From: Isoetes taiwanensis
Lineage: Eukaryota; Streptophyta; Lycopodiopsida; Isoetales; Isoetaceae
Length of the DNA stretch: 64,000 nucleotides
Reading direction: 5' to 3'
NCBI GenBank assembly: GCA_021234155.1
Contig: JAJEKV010000002.1
Span: forward strand, 12,202,725-12,266,724
Part shown: piece after piece, positions 47,901 to 58,842 of the stretch
How the letters are laid out: the number at the start of each line of letters is the position of its first letter
How positions within the stretch are numbered: position 1 is the stretch's first letter
Translations under genes and position numbers: made by a program
The notes under the pieces: generated by a model
Databases searched by the model: none
The model's input: the letters and a program-made list of their open reading frames with translations, nothing else
Told to the model about the DNA's origin: nothing

Positions 47901-48288
47901 GGCAATCATAATGTTGCAAAACCTGGAAGCAGCTACAGTATTCAGGAATTAGCTTGAAAGAAAAAAAGAAGAGAGGATAGAAACTTCCGGTAGAACATGC
48001 CACAGAGCTCCTTCTGGCGCTGCTAATCTATCCCGGGTGGACCTGGATGCCACCTGTAAGCATGCACAATCATGCACGATTTTGCCAAAATAAGGTGCGC
48101 AAATCCCTCTGAAGATATCCTCGTCTGCGGTGGAAATCAAAGAGCAAAAACTCATAGGAAAACTCCCACGATTTTTGGAAACCGGTAAGTTTTTCCGGAG
48201 TTCAAAAATCCCAAAATCATAGGAAATTAAGTTAAAAAAAAATCCAAAAACATTTTCTGCCAGGCCGGATAATCCCAAATTAACAAGG
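41986..48288 (-). mobile_element. Helitron, non-autonomous, copy 2 (6.3 kb)
   Basis: Minus-strand 3' end: hairpin at plus 41997-42013, ACCATAA, then CTAG|T at plus 41986-41989. The minus-strand 5' end reads A|CCTTGTTAATTTGG then tatccgg (plus 48288). The first base pair is CC where TC is expected; an alternative TC start lies 4 bp further out at 48292. The G-rich tract near 42690-42710 matches the C-rich tract at ~8000 of copy 0, so the 3' ~700 bp is homologous. No gene is recognised inside. Confidence 0.85.
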
Positions 48289-48292
48289 TAGA

Positions 48293-50143
48293 TTATTCAC
48301 AAAAATATCATTCTAGTGATGATGAGGCATCTTCAGTTATAAATGATGTTAAATTCGCTATTTGGTAATTCTACGTGATATTTGATGTGTTGTGAACACG
48401 TAAACCTTTAATAACAAAAAGTATCGATCAACTTTTTAAAAGACTAAACTAAATACTATATTGTATAATTTCTAAATTAGGGTTAGAACACAAGATGCTA
48501 CTAAGTTGTTTCACATCAATCCAAAAATCACTTGGGTATTGCATTATCAAATGTTGGACATTAACTGGGGCCTAACTGCACAGAGCGATAAATTTCTTGT
48601 ATGGCAAATGCAATTATGATTTTTGGATTCTAAGGTAATGCCTCAAAAGTTTCTATATTTATCTAGTGGTTCTTGTCATTTTGAACATCTTAAAGAAAAA
48701 GTAATGGTGGCCTTCGAACTCTAATGTCGTTGCTGATTCTTAGTTGTGGCAATGCAAGATCTAAGAGAGCAAGCTCTTAAAAAAATGGCAAAAGGCACAC
48801 CAGAAGACTTTGGCAAGGTCGGATATTATGCCTCATTTATCTAGTATGACATAGCTTCATGATCCATTAGGCAAAAATATGATTTTGTTATAGTTTTAAA
48901 CATTACCATATATGGCTTCAAAACAATAGTTCTCGTTGGTATGGATTTCTAATATTTATGATGCATTTGTGTCTTTTCATGCTTTAAATAAGAAAAAATT
49001 TGGGTAGATCAAGACTCTGTTAAAGTTTAAATATGGAGTGCTTTGCCTTTTACCAACCTTTTTGAAATAAATATTGTCTTTGTCGCACATGGCATATTCA
49101 TTCATATCCATCATTACTTTGTGGAGGTCATAGATTAAGCAATTGTAGATTTTATCTTTTTAGCAGGCTTGCCTAACCCCCCCTTCCCCCCCCCCCCAAA
49201 AAAGAAGAGGAACAAATTCTCAAATTCTGGCCTGTTACGTTGCAATTCACCTCAACAAGTTTCACTTTACACAATTAGATTTTAGAATTTATACATCTAT
49301 GGCAGCGTGGTTGCTTTTTAACAAGGGACAAGGATAGCCTTCGTTTACACACACACCCCCAAAAAAAAAAAAAAAAAAACTATCCACCCTTACACATTGG
49401 CATCAATATGCCACATCCACCTCAAATTAGAATGTCCGGCAAAACCACTTGATGGATTGTTCCCGATTGATTGTTCAACGGTCGATTTGTTGCCAACAAA
49501 CTGCTCCCCTGCTCCTAACGAACTGTTCCAAGAGGATTCTTGCAATGAATCAATGAAGTTAAGCATAAAAACAACATTATCAATGGGTATCAACCCAAAT
49601 TCTTGCTTTCGACTCTATTTCTTACTGATTCAGCACATTCCATACATAGCCACTCCAATTGTCATTTTGTTGGTCATGGAGTTCAATAATTCCCAAATGA
49701 GTGTTATTAGTCTTGAAGACTTACTACAAAAAGCTAGCACTCCTGCAATTGCCTTATGCATTCAAGTAAGTTTCTTCCCAGAGAGAAGGATCTGCGAATG
49801 TCTAAAAAGGATGAAATTGCGAGGAAATACAAAGGGATTGCGATGTGGCATCAAATGGAAATGCAAAGATAAGCATTACAGCTTGCATATTTGTAAAGGA
49901 ACTTGATTTTCTGATAGTAAGTTAACAATTCCCCAGATGCTAAGATTAATATACCATTGGAATATCAAGATGCCACAAGATATAGACATGAATGAGTGTT
50001 TAATCCATACATACAAGACAATAGTTAATTGGTATAGCTACTGTCATGATATTTGTGCAATTGCAATTAAGAGAAATAGTGAGGCCATTGGTGGCCCTGG
50101 AAAGATTGTAGAAATAGATGCATTAGGGCGGATTTGGGGTCTG
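48293..50143. other. Intergenic DNA with poly-C/poly-A tracts
   Basis: AT-rich. It contains a C-run followed by A-run at 49180-49205 and another at about 49352-49379. A + strand frame is open at 49397-49906 but has no ATG near its start and no known motif, so I do not call it. Confidence 0.45.
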
Positions 50144-50685
50144 AAAATGGCCTCCTATCAGCCATTCCACGTCATATTTCCGCTCCCTTTTTCCCATGCC
50201 ACCTAGGATACCAAACTCTCATAATTACAGATTTGCTTGGAATATTCTTTCGGAATAAGGGGGATTGCACATTCATGGCGCCATATGTATTTAATTCTGT
50301 TGGTTGTTAGACGGACTGATGCAACACGTGGCGCTTCTAAAATGCCACTTGCATTATAGCATACCGGCAACTCATGACGGTGTCTCTTGGTAAGCGTGCG
50401 CGTCATCGCCTTCTACATTTCAAAATTTGAATGTGTAGGTTGAAGCTTTGTATCAGATCAGACTTTCATTTCGAGGCAATCATGGCCAGCGCTTTAACCG
50501 ATCTTCACTTCATCCTAATACAAAGCTTCCCGCCCCACAATTCGAAATTTGAATTTGCTTAATGTATAAAAAGCATGGATTGTAGAAGAATGGACTTTTC
50601 GATTTCCATATGCACGCTTGCAAATTTCAAAAACGGTTAGTTAGTGGGACGTTGGGCTCACACGGCTTAATTGTGTTGGGGCATA
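50144..50685 (+). repeat. Direct repeat D, copy 1 (about 540 bp, promoter-like)
   Basis: From 'aaaatggcctcctatcagcc' to 'ttggggcata' this stretch matches 52100-52638 in the same orientation, with indels. Shared landmarks include 'atggcgccatatgtattta', 'catgacggtgtctcttgg', 'aatttgaatgtgtaggttg' and a TATA-like tgtataaaaag (50563-50573) followed by 'gcatggattgtag'. The TATA position suggests that the repeat carries a core promoter pointing rightwards. The copies lack TG...CA ends, so I do not call them LTRs. Confidence 0.8.
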
Positions 50686-50918
50686 AAATACCACACCTTG
50701 ATTTCACAGTATGACCTACACATATGGAAGTTGCTTGTTGTCAAATTAAACTTAAACACAAGTGAGGTCGGCACTTACGTGGTTTTCTCGAGGAGGGTTT
50801 GAGTGTTTTTTTAAATCCCAATTATCGACATAGTGTGACGTAGCATCTTGGTATTAAATAGTATGTTAAATTCAATTATATCTGTTCATTTTCAGGTTAA
50901 ACTCAAATCATATAGGTT

Positions 50919-51030
50919 TAGGAATAAGGTTAAGAAAGGAAGATATTGGATATTTAGGAATAAGGTTAAAAAAGGAAGATATTGGATATTTAGGTATAAG
51001 GTTAAAAAAGGAAGATATTAGATATGGCTC
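50919..51030. repeat. Three tandem copies of a ~37-bp unit
   Basis: The unit 'ttaggaataaggttaa(g/a)aa', then 'aggaagatattggatat', occurs three times head to tail just upstream of the acidic-protein gene. The third copy ends in 'agatatgg'. Confidence 0.9.
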
Positions 51031-51307
51031 AAATTTCGAGATATGCACATAATGGCATGTAATGATGGTTGATAGGACTGGAATACGAATCATTCCTACG
51101 ATTTTCACGTCTAATCCAGCCTATATCTATTCCAGCCTAGATTGGCGCCCATTCTCCCCCCAATCTCCGCCCAATCTTCGCTAGATCCTCCGCCCAATTT
51201 CTCTAGTCCATCGCCATGAAGAGATCAGCTACTTTGAGAGCCGGGAGGTGTCCTCCAAGAGGCGCCTATTACGGCTGGAAGAGGTGTTCCCTCCGCAGTT
51301 CCCTCCG

Positions 51308-51648
51308 ATGCCCACGGTTCTTGCTCTGAATGCCTCTGATTCCTCTGATTCCTCTAATTTCTTTGACGAGGAATCAGAGAATGAGGAATCAGAGGAAATT
51401 TCGGAGCAGGAGTTCATCACAGGTGTTCTTGAAGGCTGGATAGGAGATTCTTCAGAAAATGAGTGGTCTACCGACGGAGAAGAAGCCGAAGATGATGAAG
51501 AAGATGAAGAAGTTGAAGACGAATCCGCTGACTTCGAGGAGCTCATGGCGTTAGTTCATGGTACATGCATGTTTTCTTTCTTTTCTTAAGCATTCAACTA
51601 ACGGTTATTTCTTATTTTTTTTGTGCAGATGGTGAAGCAGATGAATGA
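51308..51648 (+). CDS. Small Ser/Glu/Asp-rich acidic protein, function unknown
   Basis: Exon 1 is 51308-51560 and exon 2 is 51629-51648. They are joined across a 68-nt intron with GT/AG ends and a T-rich acceptor (ttttttttgtgcag). The product is 90 residues, ending VHDGEADE. It is dominated by DSSDSSNFFDEESENEESEE and a later run of Asp and Glu, around a hydrophobic FITGVLEGWIG segment. The frame is open upstream to 51185 and reads coding-like (ESREVSSKRR), so translation may begin in an upstream exon spliced at 'tttctctag' (51206). Composition suggests a nuclear or chromatin-associated acidic protein, but this is a guess. It sits between the two D repeats. Confidence 0.5.
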
Positions 51649-52099
51649 AATTTGTTAGGGCAGATCACCTCTTATTTTTTTTTCCTTGTTCTTAGCCTCC
51701 AGCTTGCCTCCAGCTTCTTACCATATGACTGCAAGCCTCCGGGCTTTTTTGTTGTGAATAGTTGAAGCCTCCGGGCATTTAAATTTACAAAATGATGTAA
51801 AGCCATACGGCCATAAAAAATTTTGAATGTAAAAAGTTTTTGCTTCTAATTCCATTTGAATACCTAACTTTTTTTTTACTGTACATGTGTTACCACTCTT
51901 AAGTACATAAGTCATTATCCCTTTTCAAAGAGCATATTATTTTTCAAGGATCACACCAAGCGAATAGTACATATGCAACAAAAATGGAACACACTAAATT
52001 CGCATCGTGTGATCCACTTTCTTATTTGTCCCTCATCAATAGTCTCCCATTTGCATATAAAATATCTATCATTCCAAGTTATATTATATTTTATGAACT

Positions 52100-52638
52100 A
52101 AAATGGCCTCCTATCAGCCACTCCACGTCATATTTCCGCCCTTTTTTTCCCGTCAGATTTGCTTGAAATATTCTCCCAGAATAAGGGGAATCACATATCT
52201 ATGGCGCCATATGTATTTAATTCTGTTGGTTGTCAGACAGATTGATGCAACACGTGGCGCTTCTAAAAAGCCACTTGCATTATAGCATACCGGCAACTCA
52301 TGACGGTGTCTCTTGGTTTGTCAGATACCAATCATGCGCATCACCGATTCTTGTCTTGCCCTATTTTCATTTAGAGTCCATTCCCGCCTTCTACATTTCA
52401 AAATTTGAATGTGTAGGTTGAAGCTTTGTATTAGACTTTCGTTTCGAGGCGCTGCGATTGCGCCTTAAAAGAATACAGGCTTCCCGCCCCCCTACAATTC
52501 GAATTTTGAATTTGCTTTTCTATAAAAGCATGGATTGTAGCAGAATGGACTTTTCGATTTCCATATGCACGTTGCAAATTTCAAAAACGAGGTTAGTACG
52601 GACTGAGCCTCAAACGAAGCGAATTGTGCTGGGGCATA
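52100..52638 (+). repeat. Direct repeat D, copy 2
   Basis: Second copy of the ~540-bp repeat, starting 1956 bp after copy 1. It has a roughly 60-bp extra stretch (about 52316-52390) and a shorter 3' part. Its TATA-like ctataaaag lies at 52520-52528, again followed by 'catggattgtag'. Confidence 0.8.
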
Positions 52639-53504
52639 CAAATTGTACACATTCATTTCGCCGTGCGGCGATCCACGCTGTATGGAAGCTCCAATGATGT
52701 GTGGATAAGGATCCAACTGACTCAAGAATATGCTCCAGTCTTCAATCGCAAAAAGGAGGTCTAAAAAATAAGAACTTAGACCTCACATGTTGTGTCTTGC
52801 GTGCTCAAAAGTGTCGACATCCGGGCATGGCGCTTTATATCCATTGATCCGTTGAGTGGCAAGAAACCGCCATTTCGGACGCTTCAAGTTTAGTCCGATT
52901 TTGTGGTGACGGAAACTCGGCCTCTTGGGATATTGTGAGAGATTGAGAGAGGATAAAGGCATTCGAATCGAATACGCCTTGAGATGAGCCGCCCGATTGT
53001 CACAAGAGAATTATAACTTAAACCAAAGCAGCTCTTTTTCTCTCGCTTCATTACTCCAATCGTGATGAAGGAAAGGAATGACGGCTTGGGAGGGAAACTT
53101 TTTGAGATACGGCGGGACAAGTCCAAATTGGTGATAGGGCAGTTGTAAGAAAAGATCCAAGAGCTCGAAAGAGCAAACTTTGGGCTTCAATGTAGGTTAA
53201 AGAATTTGAAGAAAACACCCCTTGGCTTAATGAGAAAGGAAGAAGCATTATCGAATCGATAGAGGAACCGAAGTTTGGATCAGGTGCATTCAGACGCAGG
53301 GTCACGCCACAAGGTCCGTTTACAACACTAGCAAAGGCCGCTTAAGATCCGGGAAAACTAGAAGCAATCTTGGTTACGTGAGTGAAGAACCTAGCGACGA
53401 ACAGGGAGATAGTGGACATGATTTGTCAGCCTACAACTCTCCTCTCAAGAAGATGGTATTGGAAATGGTACTAGGGAGATCTACAAGAAGTTAGAAGCTT
53501 ACAG
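52639..53504. other. Gene-like but broken sequence, nothing recognised
   Basis: Downstream of D copy 2. The + strand reads a coiled-coil-like KIQELERANFGLQCRLKNLK near 53150-53215 before a stop. Other frames are short. It may be the upstream part of the remnant that follows. Confidence 0.35.
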
Positions 53505-54422
53505 ATGTACGTGATCGCTTGTGATGATGTAGGCATCGTAGGCTTGGTTACCGTTCTCTATTCAAGCCATTCCACGGCGTTGAAAAGAATGGGCACAAAA
53601 AAGTATTCGGCTCCACGCCCACAAATTGTCGAGAATACAAGGGTTACTAGGACAAAGATGGTGTATGCCATATTAGGAGAGATGCACCACGTTGAATGTG
53701 CTGGTCCTGCCATAGCCATAAAAGATAAGAATGGCAAGGATTGTTGTGATATAGTTGGAATGAATGAACGCAATAATCTTTGGGTTGACCTGGTTACTCT
53801 CTTACAATTCCTTGTCAAATATTATGACTTAACAGTTGCAGAAACTAATGGTGAGATTGAAGTTTGCATAAAATTGGATGAAATGGAACTGACCAACTTT
53901 GAGAAGTATGAGAGGGTATCCGTTGTCATCATGAATAGAGCAATTGAGAATGCAATTGCACATGCTAAATCAAAGAGCAACAAGAATAATAAAAAGATGT
54001 AGAGGTGACGGACGAGGAGAAGAAGCGTGCGGAAAAATGGTTCTCATGTCAATCTGAAGATGACACCTGGTGGTTAGGTCTCTTTAAAGTTCAGAAAGAA
54101 ACCCACGAGGTATTGAAATGGGTGTTCAATCAAACTGACATCCCGAGTCTAATATCTAGATTCGAGGGAGGGAAAATTGCAAGTAGATCACTATGGATCT
54201 TATAAAGTAATTTTTCACTTGGCCCGATTTAAAAACCGAGAAAGCAATGTACAACATAAGTGGAGGAGGACAAGGAACATGCAAAAGTTGTCCAGACCGC
54301 AATCATGCAAGGAAGTCGAAAATCGGGAAGACTGCTTTCAACCTTGTCCCTTAACCAAGCAAATGCTCCTAATAGAGGAGAAGAAGATCCCAAGTTCCAT
54401 GGCATTTTCCCCATTCCATTAG
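53505..54422 (+). pseudogene. Unknown protein gene with frameshifts
   Basis: The first frame, from ATG 53505 to TAG 54002, codes 165 residues: an N-terminal YVIACDDVGIVGLVTVLY, central CAGPAIAIKDKNGKDCCDIVG and a charged C-terminus. At its end the reading continues one base out of register as DVEVTDEEKKRAEKWF (53996 onward) to TGG and VFNQTDIPSLISRFEGGK. A second shift near 54175 then carries it into LQVDHYGSYKVIFHLARFKN. Two small shifts in an otherwise coding-like run suggest a recently dead gene or transposon ORF. I do not recognise the family. Confidence 0.45.
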
Positions 54423-55311
54423 AGAGGGTTCATATCCGCACTTTGCACCCGCTTTGTGAGAATCATCGACAAGATGATATTTTTGAGTCGCATTCGTGTG
54501 GAACATTTCGCACAAGAAGAGAAGAGAGGAAGGAATTCGTGAGAGTTGAACATGTTCTATCGTAAGTGTTTGCATGGTGGCAATGTAAGATTAGAGCTCG
54601 ATGAGAAAACGGCGGGAAGAACAAGTGTGCCTCGTAAGGTGTCAATTGGAGGGTGAAAGCTCGACGCCTTCATAAAGAATCATAGAGAGGCTCAATGGAA
54701 ACCAAATGGGAGAAAAGGTCTATGAATTTGGAAAATTGCTGGTTGATGCGAGCACCGCACGCATGGCGTTAGCTCGGCATTGAGGAAAAAAAAAGCATGG
54801 GATGCATTGTCCAATTGTTCCCATACATTCGTGTAATGGACCTCACAAGAGAAGATGCGAAATGTTCGCAAGTTTAATAACAAATTTATTAAAGCTTTCA
54901 TAGACGATGGGGAGAGAGAGTGAAGTCACGACTACTTGCACATCTTTTGGGCTCATGCACCTTGGTTTTTAGGAAGTATGGAAGCCTAGCAAAGGTGGAG
55001 TGCACAAGGCATGGAGAAGTCGCATAAACAAGCTAAAATAGCCTTTCATCGTAACACTCAAAGAGGGGGTGGAAATGTGGGAACCAACCCTCTAAGACAG
55101 ATGACAGAGTGGTTTTATAGAAGGGCGATGGCTAACACGACAAGAAGGTCGCTTTAGGAGCAACCCGTAAGTCGTAAAACACCATTGGCATAATGCCGAG
55201 GAGAAAACGGAAAGTTGCTTGGCAAAATTCTAGGGCCCACACTAGCATTGCAACAAGTGGAGATCTAAGAGACAAAGAATCGGTAAAAGTATACTTGTAA
55301 TGTGTATCATG
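54423..55311. other. No gene recognised
   Basis: Short frames on both strands, none above 75 codons beyond the tail of the preceding remnant. No motifs or terminal repeats are seen. Confidence 0.45.
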
Positions 55312-55446
55312 TTCACACGACGCCGGTACTTGTCTCCAACCTTGTTTGCACAATCAGTAGCTTCGCCGCGGTGATCTTATTTTGTATCATACCTAACAAA
55401 GGGAGTTCGGTATTGCTTGCATTTATGTGGCTTCGCGTCGTGAAGC
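55312..55446. repeat. Inverted CACACGACG-type pair
   Basis: TTCACACGACGCC (55312-55324) faces TTCGCGTCGTGAAG (55433-55446). The pair is imperfect but uses the motif that recurs as inverted pairs further right (57.3, 58.8, 58.9/60.5 and 62.7 kb). Confidence 0.45.
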
Positions 55447-55526
55447 TTTACAAGATAATAATAAAAAGGGTTACTTTTGATTAAAAGTTGTGAAAGATGT
55501 TACATTGAAAAACAAAATACAACGAC

Positions 55527-55991
55527 TCATTGTTGCTCCAGTGCGAGCTCTTCTTCATTATCTTCATCATCATCATCAGCTCCGGCCCTCGTCTTCGTTT
55601 CATCTCTTCCCCTCGCTTTAGCAATCACCCTATCCAAGCGTTCCTCCAATTTGTCCACCATCTCTTTGTACATGTCCCGCTCTGTCCCAATAGCACAACG
55701 TGTTCTTCTCGCCTGAATTAGCATCCTCGTTCTTTTGCCATAACCACCTCGGTCAGCGGTTGTTGGGGCATGTCATCCCCCCATCCTTCTATTCAACCGC
55801 GATTTGCCTCTCTCCGCTACGAAGCATGAGAAGGTTGAATTCATTCTCTTCTTCTTTCGCTGAATTGTAACGGCGTTTCCTTCAAAGATCATCTTGCTCC
55901 TTCAACCTCTTCATTAGAACACCCAACACCATGTCGGAAGGGAGTTCTACCCTCTTCGTTTTCCCTTATCGGTTGAGGATGTGGAGGCCAT
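55527..55991 (-). pseudogene. Decayed small gene, unit 1 (charged coiled coil)
   Basis: Minus-strand ATG at 55991 reads MASTSSTDKGKRRG, then a stop. After frame changes the C-terminal 65 codons (from 55724) are open: RDMYKEMVDKLEERLDRVIA, a basic stretch, then a DDDDEDNEEE acidic tail ending at 55527. A TATA-like tgtataaatt lies about 90 bp upstream of the ATG (plus strand near 56080). It has the same layout as the next three minus-strand units: TATA, MAS start, charged helix. I know no family name for it. Confidence 0.4.
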
Positions 55992-56410
55992 AGATGACAA
56001 ATGGGAGGGACGTTAAGATTATAGAAGTGAGGAGCAAAGACTCTAACCTGGAAGGAGCACAATGCAAGGATCTCAATTTATACATATTAGCGCTTGAACA
56101 TATTAAACACACTCGGCCCAAGTCGCGACGTGTCGCCGGTTGTCCGCTAGAACACATTAATGGTACCGTCATTTGAACACATTAATAACTATTCTAACTA
56201 CAATCAGATATCACACCCGCTCACCATTTAAAACCCTATGAAGGGTTTTGTTACAGGTGATGATCTCGCCTTTGTCATTCTCTCTACCACGGATATTGAA
56301 AATTAAAAATAGAGACGTAATATTCGGCACATTTGTCAAAAAACTTTTCCCATTCGTAAATAAACCATTACAAACATTAAAAAACGGGCCCTCTAGGAGG
56401 AGCCCGATGC

Positions 56411-56840
56411 CTATGATTGTTCGGCAAGCTCTTCCCGGAGGGCGTTGATAATTTTTTACGCTCCTCCAACATGATTGCATGCCCCGCAACCACGTTCTCA
56501 TATTCCTCAAGAACCTTATCTTCCCGCCATCGAAGTTGAGCTCGGGCAGCCTCTCCCCGCTCGGGCGGCCCCGGAGCCTCTCTTGGAGTTATATCTCGTG
56601 GAGCGCCGCACTTCATGGGTCTAAGGCAGTCCCGGCATTTGTCGGCTAAGACTAAAATCACCTCCCCAGAGAAGGCGGCCTTTTCCTCTGCCGCAACCAG
56701 TTTGGCGACGCCTTCATCATTCTTTTTTTCTTTTTAGAAGGATCCGATCCCTCCGCTTCAAAGACGTAATGTTCTCAATTTCCTTTGACCAAAACTTGAG
56801 ACAAGATCTCTCGCTGGGATGGAACCGGAGCCGAGGCCAT
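56411..56840 (-). pseudogene. Decayed small gene, unit 2
   Basis: Minus-strand ATG at 56840 reads MASAPVPSQREILSQVLV. A Lys-rich SDPSKKKK stretch, VLADKCRDCLRP and a helical LRWREDKVLEEYENVVAGHA then follow in shifted frames, ending INALREELAEQS at 56411. At least two frameshifts or a stop interrupt it. A strong TATA (ctatatataaag on the minus strand, plus 56929-56940) lies about 90 bp upstream. The Lys-rich linker followed by a charged helix recalls C-terminal parts of plant transposon-encoded or NAM-associated proteins, but this is only a resemblance. Confidence 0.4.
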
Positions 56841-56928
56841 TGAAAGTGATGGGAGAACAGGAGAGATGACCGAGGGCGGATGTGGTAGAACAGAGATGGC
56901 GATAGGGAGAAGACAAAGGCCTCCGACG

Positions 56929-56940
56929 CTTTATATATAG
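56929..56940 (-). promoter_or_regulatory. TATA box of unit 2
   Basis: The minus strand reads ctatatataaag, about 90 bp before the MASAPVPS start. Confidence 0.45.
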
Positions 56941-57309
56941 AAACTAGAGATACGCTGGAATCTACCTGTTGCGTAGTATCGATAAAAGTTGTGTAATAAT
57001 CCTACGAGGTGAAATTATAGCATGCAATTAGGCAACGGTAGCCTATGTTCGCGATCATGGGAATCCGGCATATCCCAACCCGCATCGCATGCGTCGCATA
57101 AAAGACAAGTTATTGTGGCGTACAAGATGCCACGTCCTTGGCATGACGTTGTCATCCACAAGCCACGTATGTGAATAGACGTTGTCATCCACATGCAAAT
57201 TCGCATTTACCTGCAAGTTATCACATAATCTAGCTAGATATTTGTGTTACATATACTTTTCCATTAATAAATTAGGAAATTATACATACAACGAGGTGTA
57301 CGTTGTGGA

Positions 57310-57376
57310 GATCATACGACGCGAAATCCATTGATTGCTACCTAATTGCAAGCAAGGCATTTCGCGTCGTGTGATC
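57310..57376. repeat. Perfect-looking hairpin with 18-bp stem
   Basis: GATCATACGACGCGAAAT (57310-57327) and ATTTCGCGTCGTGTGATC (57359-57376) are inverted with one mismatch, around a 31-nt loop. The loop 'ccattgattgctacctaatt' is reused with a diverged stem at 58150-58215. Confidence 0.8.
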
Positions 57377-57943
57377 TTTTAATAAAACAAAACAAGAGAA
57401 CAGATAGAAGCAAGAAACAGAGCAAATTTTTCTTTGAAACAAAAATATATATACAATGGCTGCATCTTCATGATCCTCGTAGCTGAAGCCGTAAAGCCGC
57501 TGCTTTCTCATCCTCCATGGCCGGGCTTCTTCTCCATATCTTTAGCGCCGCGAAATATTGTGTCTTGTTAAAACCGACCCTACCCTGACTATTGGCCTCT
57601 CGGTACACTGGTTAATGCCGTCACAGCCAAGGTCTCGCCATGCGCTGAATTCCTTCTGAATTTCCGTCCACCACTTCCATCTTCTACGCCGACCAGACGG
57701 CCGTTGGCCGGAACCTTCTTTGAATCGCCATCACCACCAAAGAAGGGGTGATGTCCGCTGGAGCTCGGGCTTACCGCTAATCGAGGAGGGATGATGATGC
57801 CATCGGAGGAGAAGGAAGGCGGAAGGCGGAAGGCAGAAGGCGGAGAAGATGAGCGTAAGGCGGAAGAGGATCGGAGGTCGAAGGCAAGATAGAAGGTCTT
57901 CTATTTATAACAGGGATTTCGTAGTAGCTTGAGTCACACGACG
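57310..57943 (-). pseudogene. Decayed small gene, unit 3 (first copy of a duplicated block)
   Basis: Minus strand: a CACACGACG motif (57933-57943), then TATA gttataaatag (plus ~57901-57911), then ATG at 57803 reading MASSSLLD before a stop. The remains of a Lys/Glu-rich frame end near 57470, and the hairpin at 57310-57376 follows. The whole block repeats about 840 bp to the right (58140-58842), including the loop sequence, the 'gatgatgatgccatcgg' start region and the TATA. Stops and shifts in both copies show neither is intact. Confidence 0.45.
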
Positions 57944-58139
57944 AAGGATGCCGTGGGTCAGAAAATGGACCGCTACTTCTCGGCCGTGGGAGGAAAAGGA
58001 ACGTTATTTCTTCTAACGCCTTTTTCTTCCGTGAGAAAGCTCGTGGTGATAATTTTATTGATAATTTCGGTGATACAATCTATACATAAGTAATTTTACC
58101 GATACATAACTAAAGATAGAACTTCTCATTGAAGCAAAA

Positions 58140-58842
58140 TAGAGCGGCATGGAGATCTGCGGCGAAATCCATTGATTGCTACCTAATTGCAAGCAAGGCA
58201 TTTCGATGCCGTAGGATATTTTAATAAAAATGAACATACATTGGAACAAGAGGATAGATAGAAGCAAAAATAGAGAAAAACGCTTTGAAGCAAAAATAGA
58301 TAGATACTACAGCGGCTAGGGATCTTCATGATCCTCTAGCTGATTTTCATGTCTGCGCGGCCGAAGCCGTAAAGCTTTAGCGTTCTCATCCTCCGCACCG
58401 GGCTTCTTCTCCATATCTTCTAAGGCCTGCGAAATCATGTGAGCAGTTTCAAATACCTCGCCCCTGCTGCTCGTCGCCTCTTGGTACATGGCGAATGTTT
58501 CCACGAGCTCAGCGTCTCGCCTCGTCAGGCAGCCTCCCCCTCGTGAAGGCTAATCGCCGACCGCCTCATTGTTCTCGGCGACGGGCGGTTGTTTCATCAT
58601 GGATCTCCTTGAATCTCTTCATCACCACCGCAAGGGTGATGTCCACGCAGCTCTGGCGCCTGGGAGTGCTATCTTGGCGTGGTCGCTATTAGAGGAAGAT
58701 GATGATGCCATCGGGCCCGAAGGTGGAAGGCGGAAGCCTGAAGTAGAAGATGAGCCCGTAAGGAAGGAAAGCGGCGGAGGTCACAAGTGGACATCGGTCT
58801 TCTATTTATAACATGAGTCACACGAAGCTTCTCCGTCGTGTG
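58140..58842 (-). pseudogene. Decayed small gene, unit 4 (second copy of the duplicated block)
   Basis: Minus strand: an inverted TCACACGA/TCGTGTGA hairpin at 58818-58842, TATA gttataaatag at ~58802-58812, and ATG at 58711 reading MASSSSSNSDHAKIAL. After a stop, a later open frame runs from 58504 to 58316: METFAMYQEATSSRGEVFE, ALEDMEKKPGAEDENAKALR, ending LEDHEDP. It is better preserved than unit 3 but still interrupted. Confidence 0.45.

Noticed and set aside
49397-49906. 169-codon + strand open frame
   Set aside because: There is no ATG near its start, no splice evidence and no motif; the composition is that of AT-rich non-coding DNA.
50144-52638. The D repeats as LTRs of a small LTR retrotransposon
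   Set aside because: No TG...CA termini or target duplication, and the interior is a spliced small gene without primer-binding or polypurine sites that I can see.
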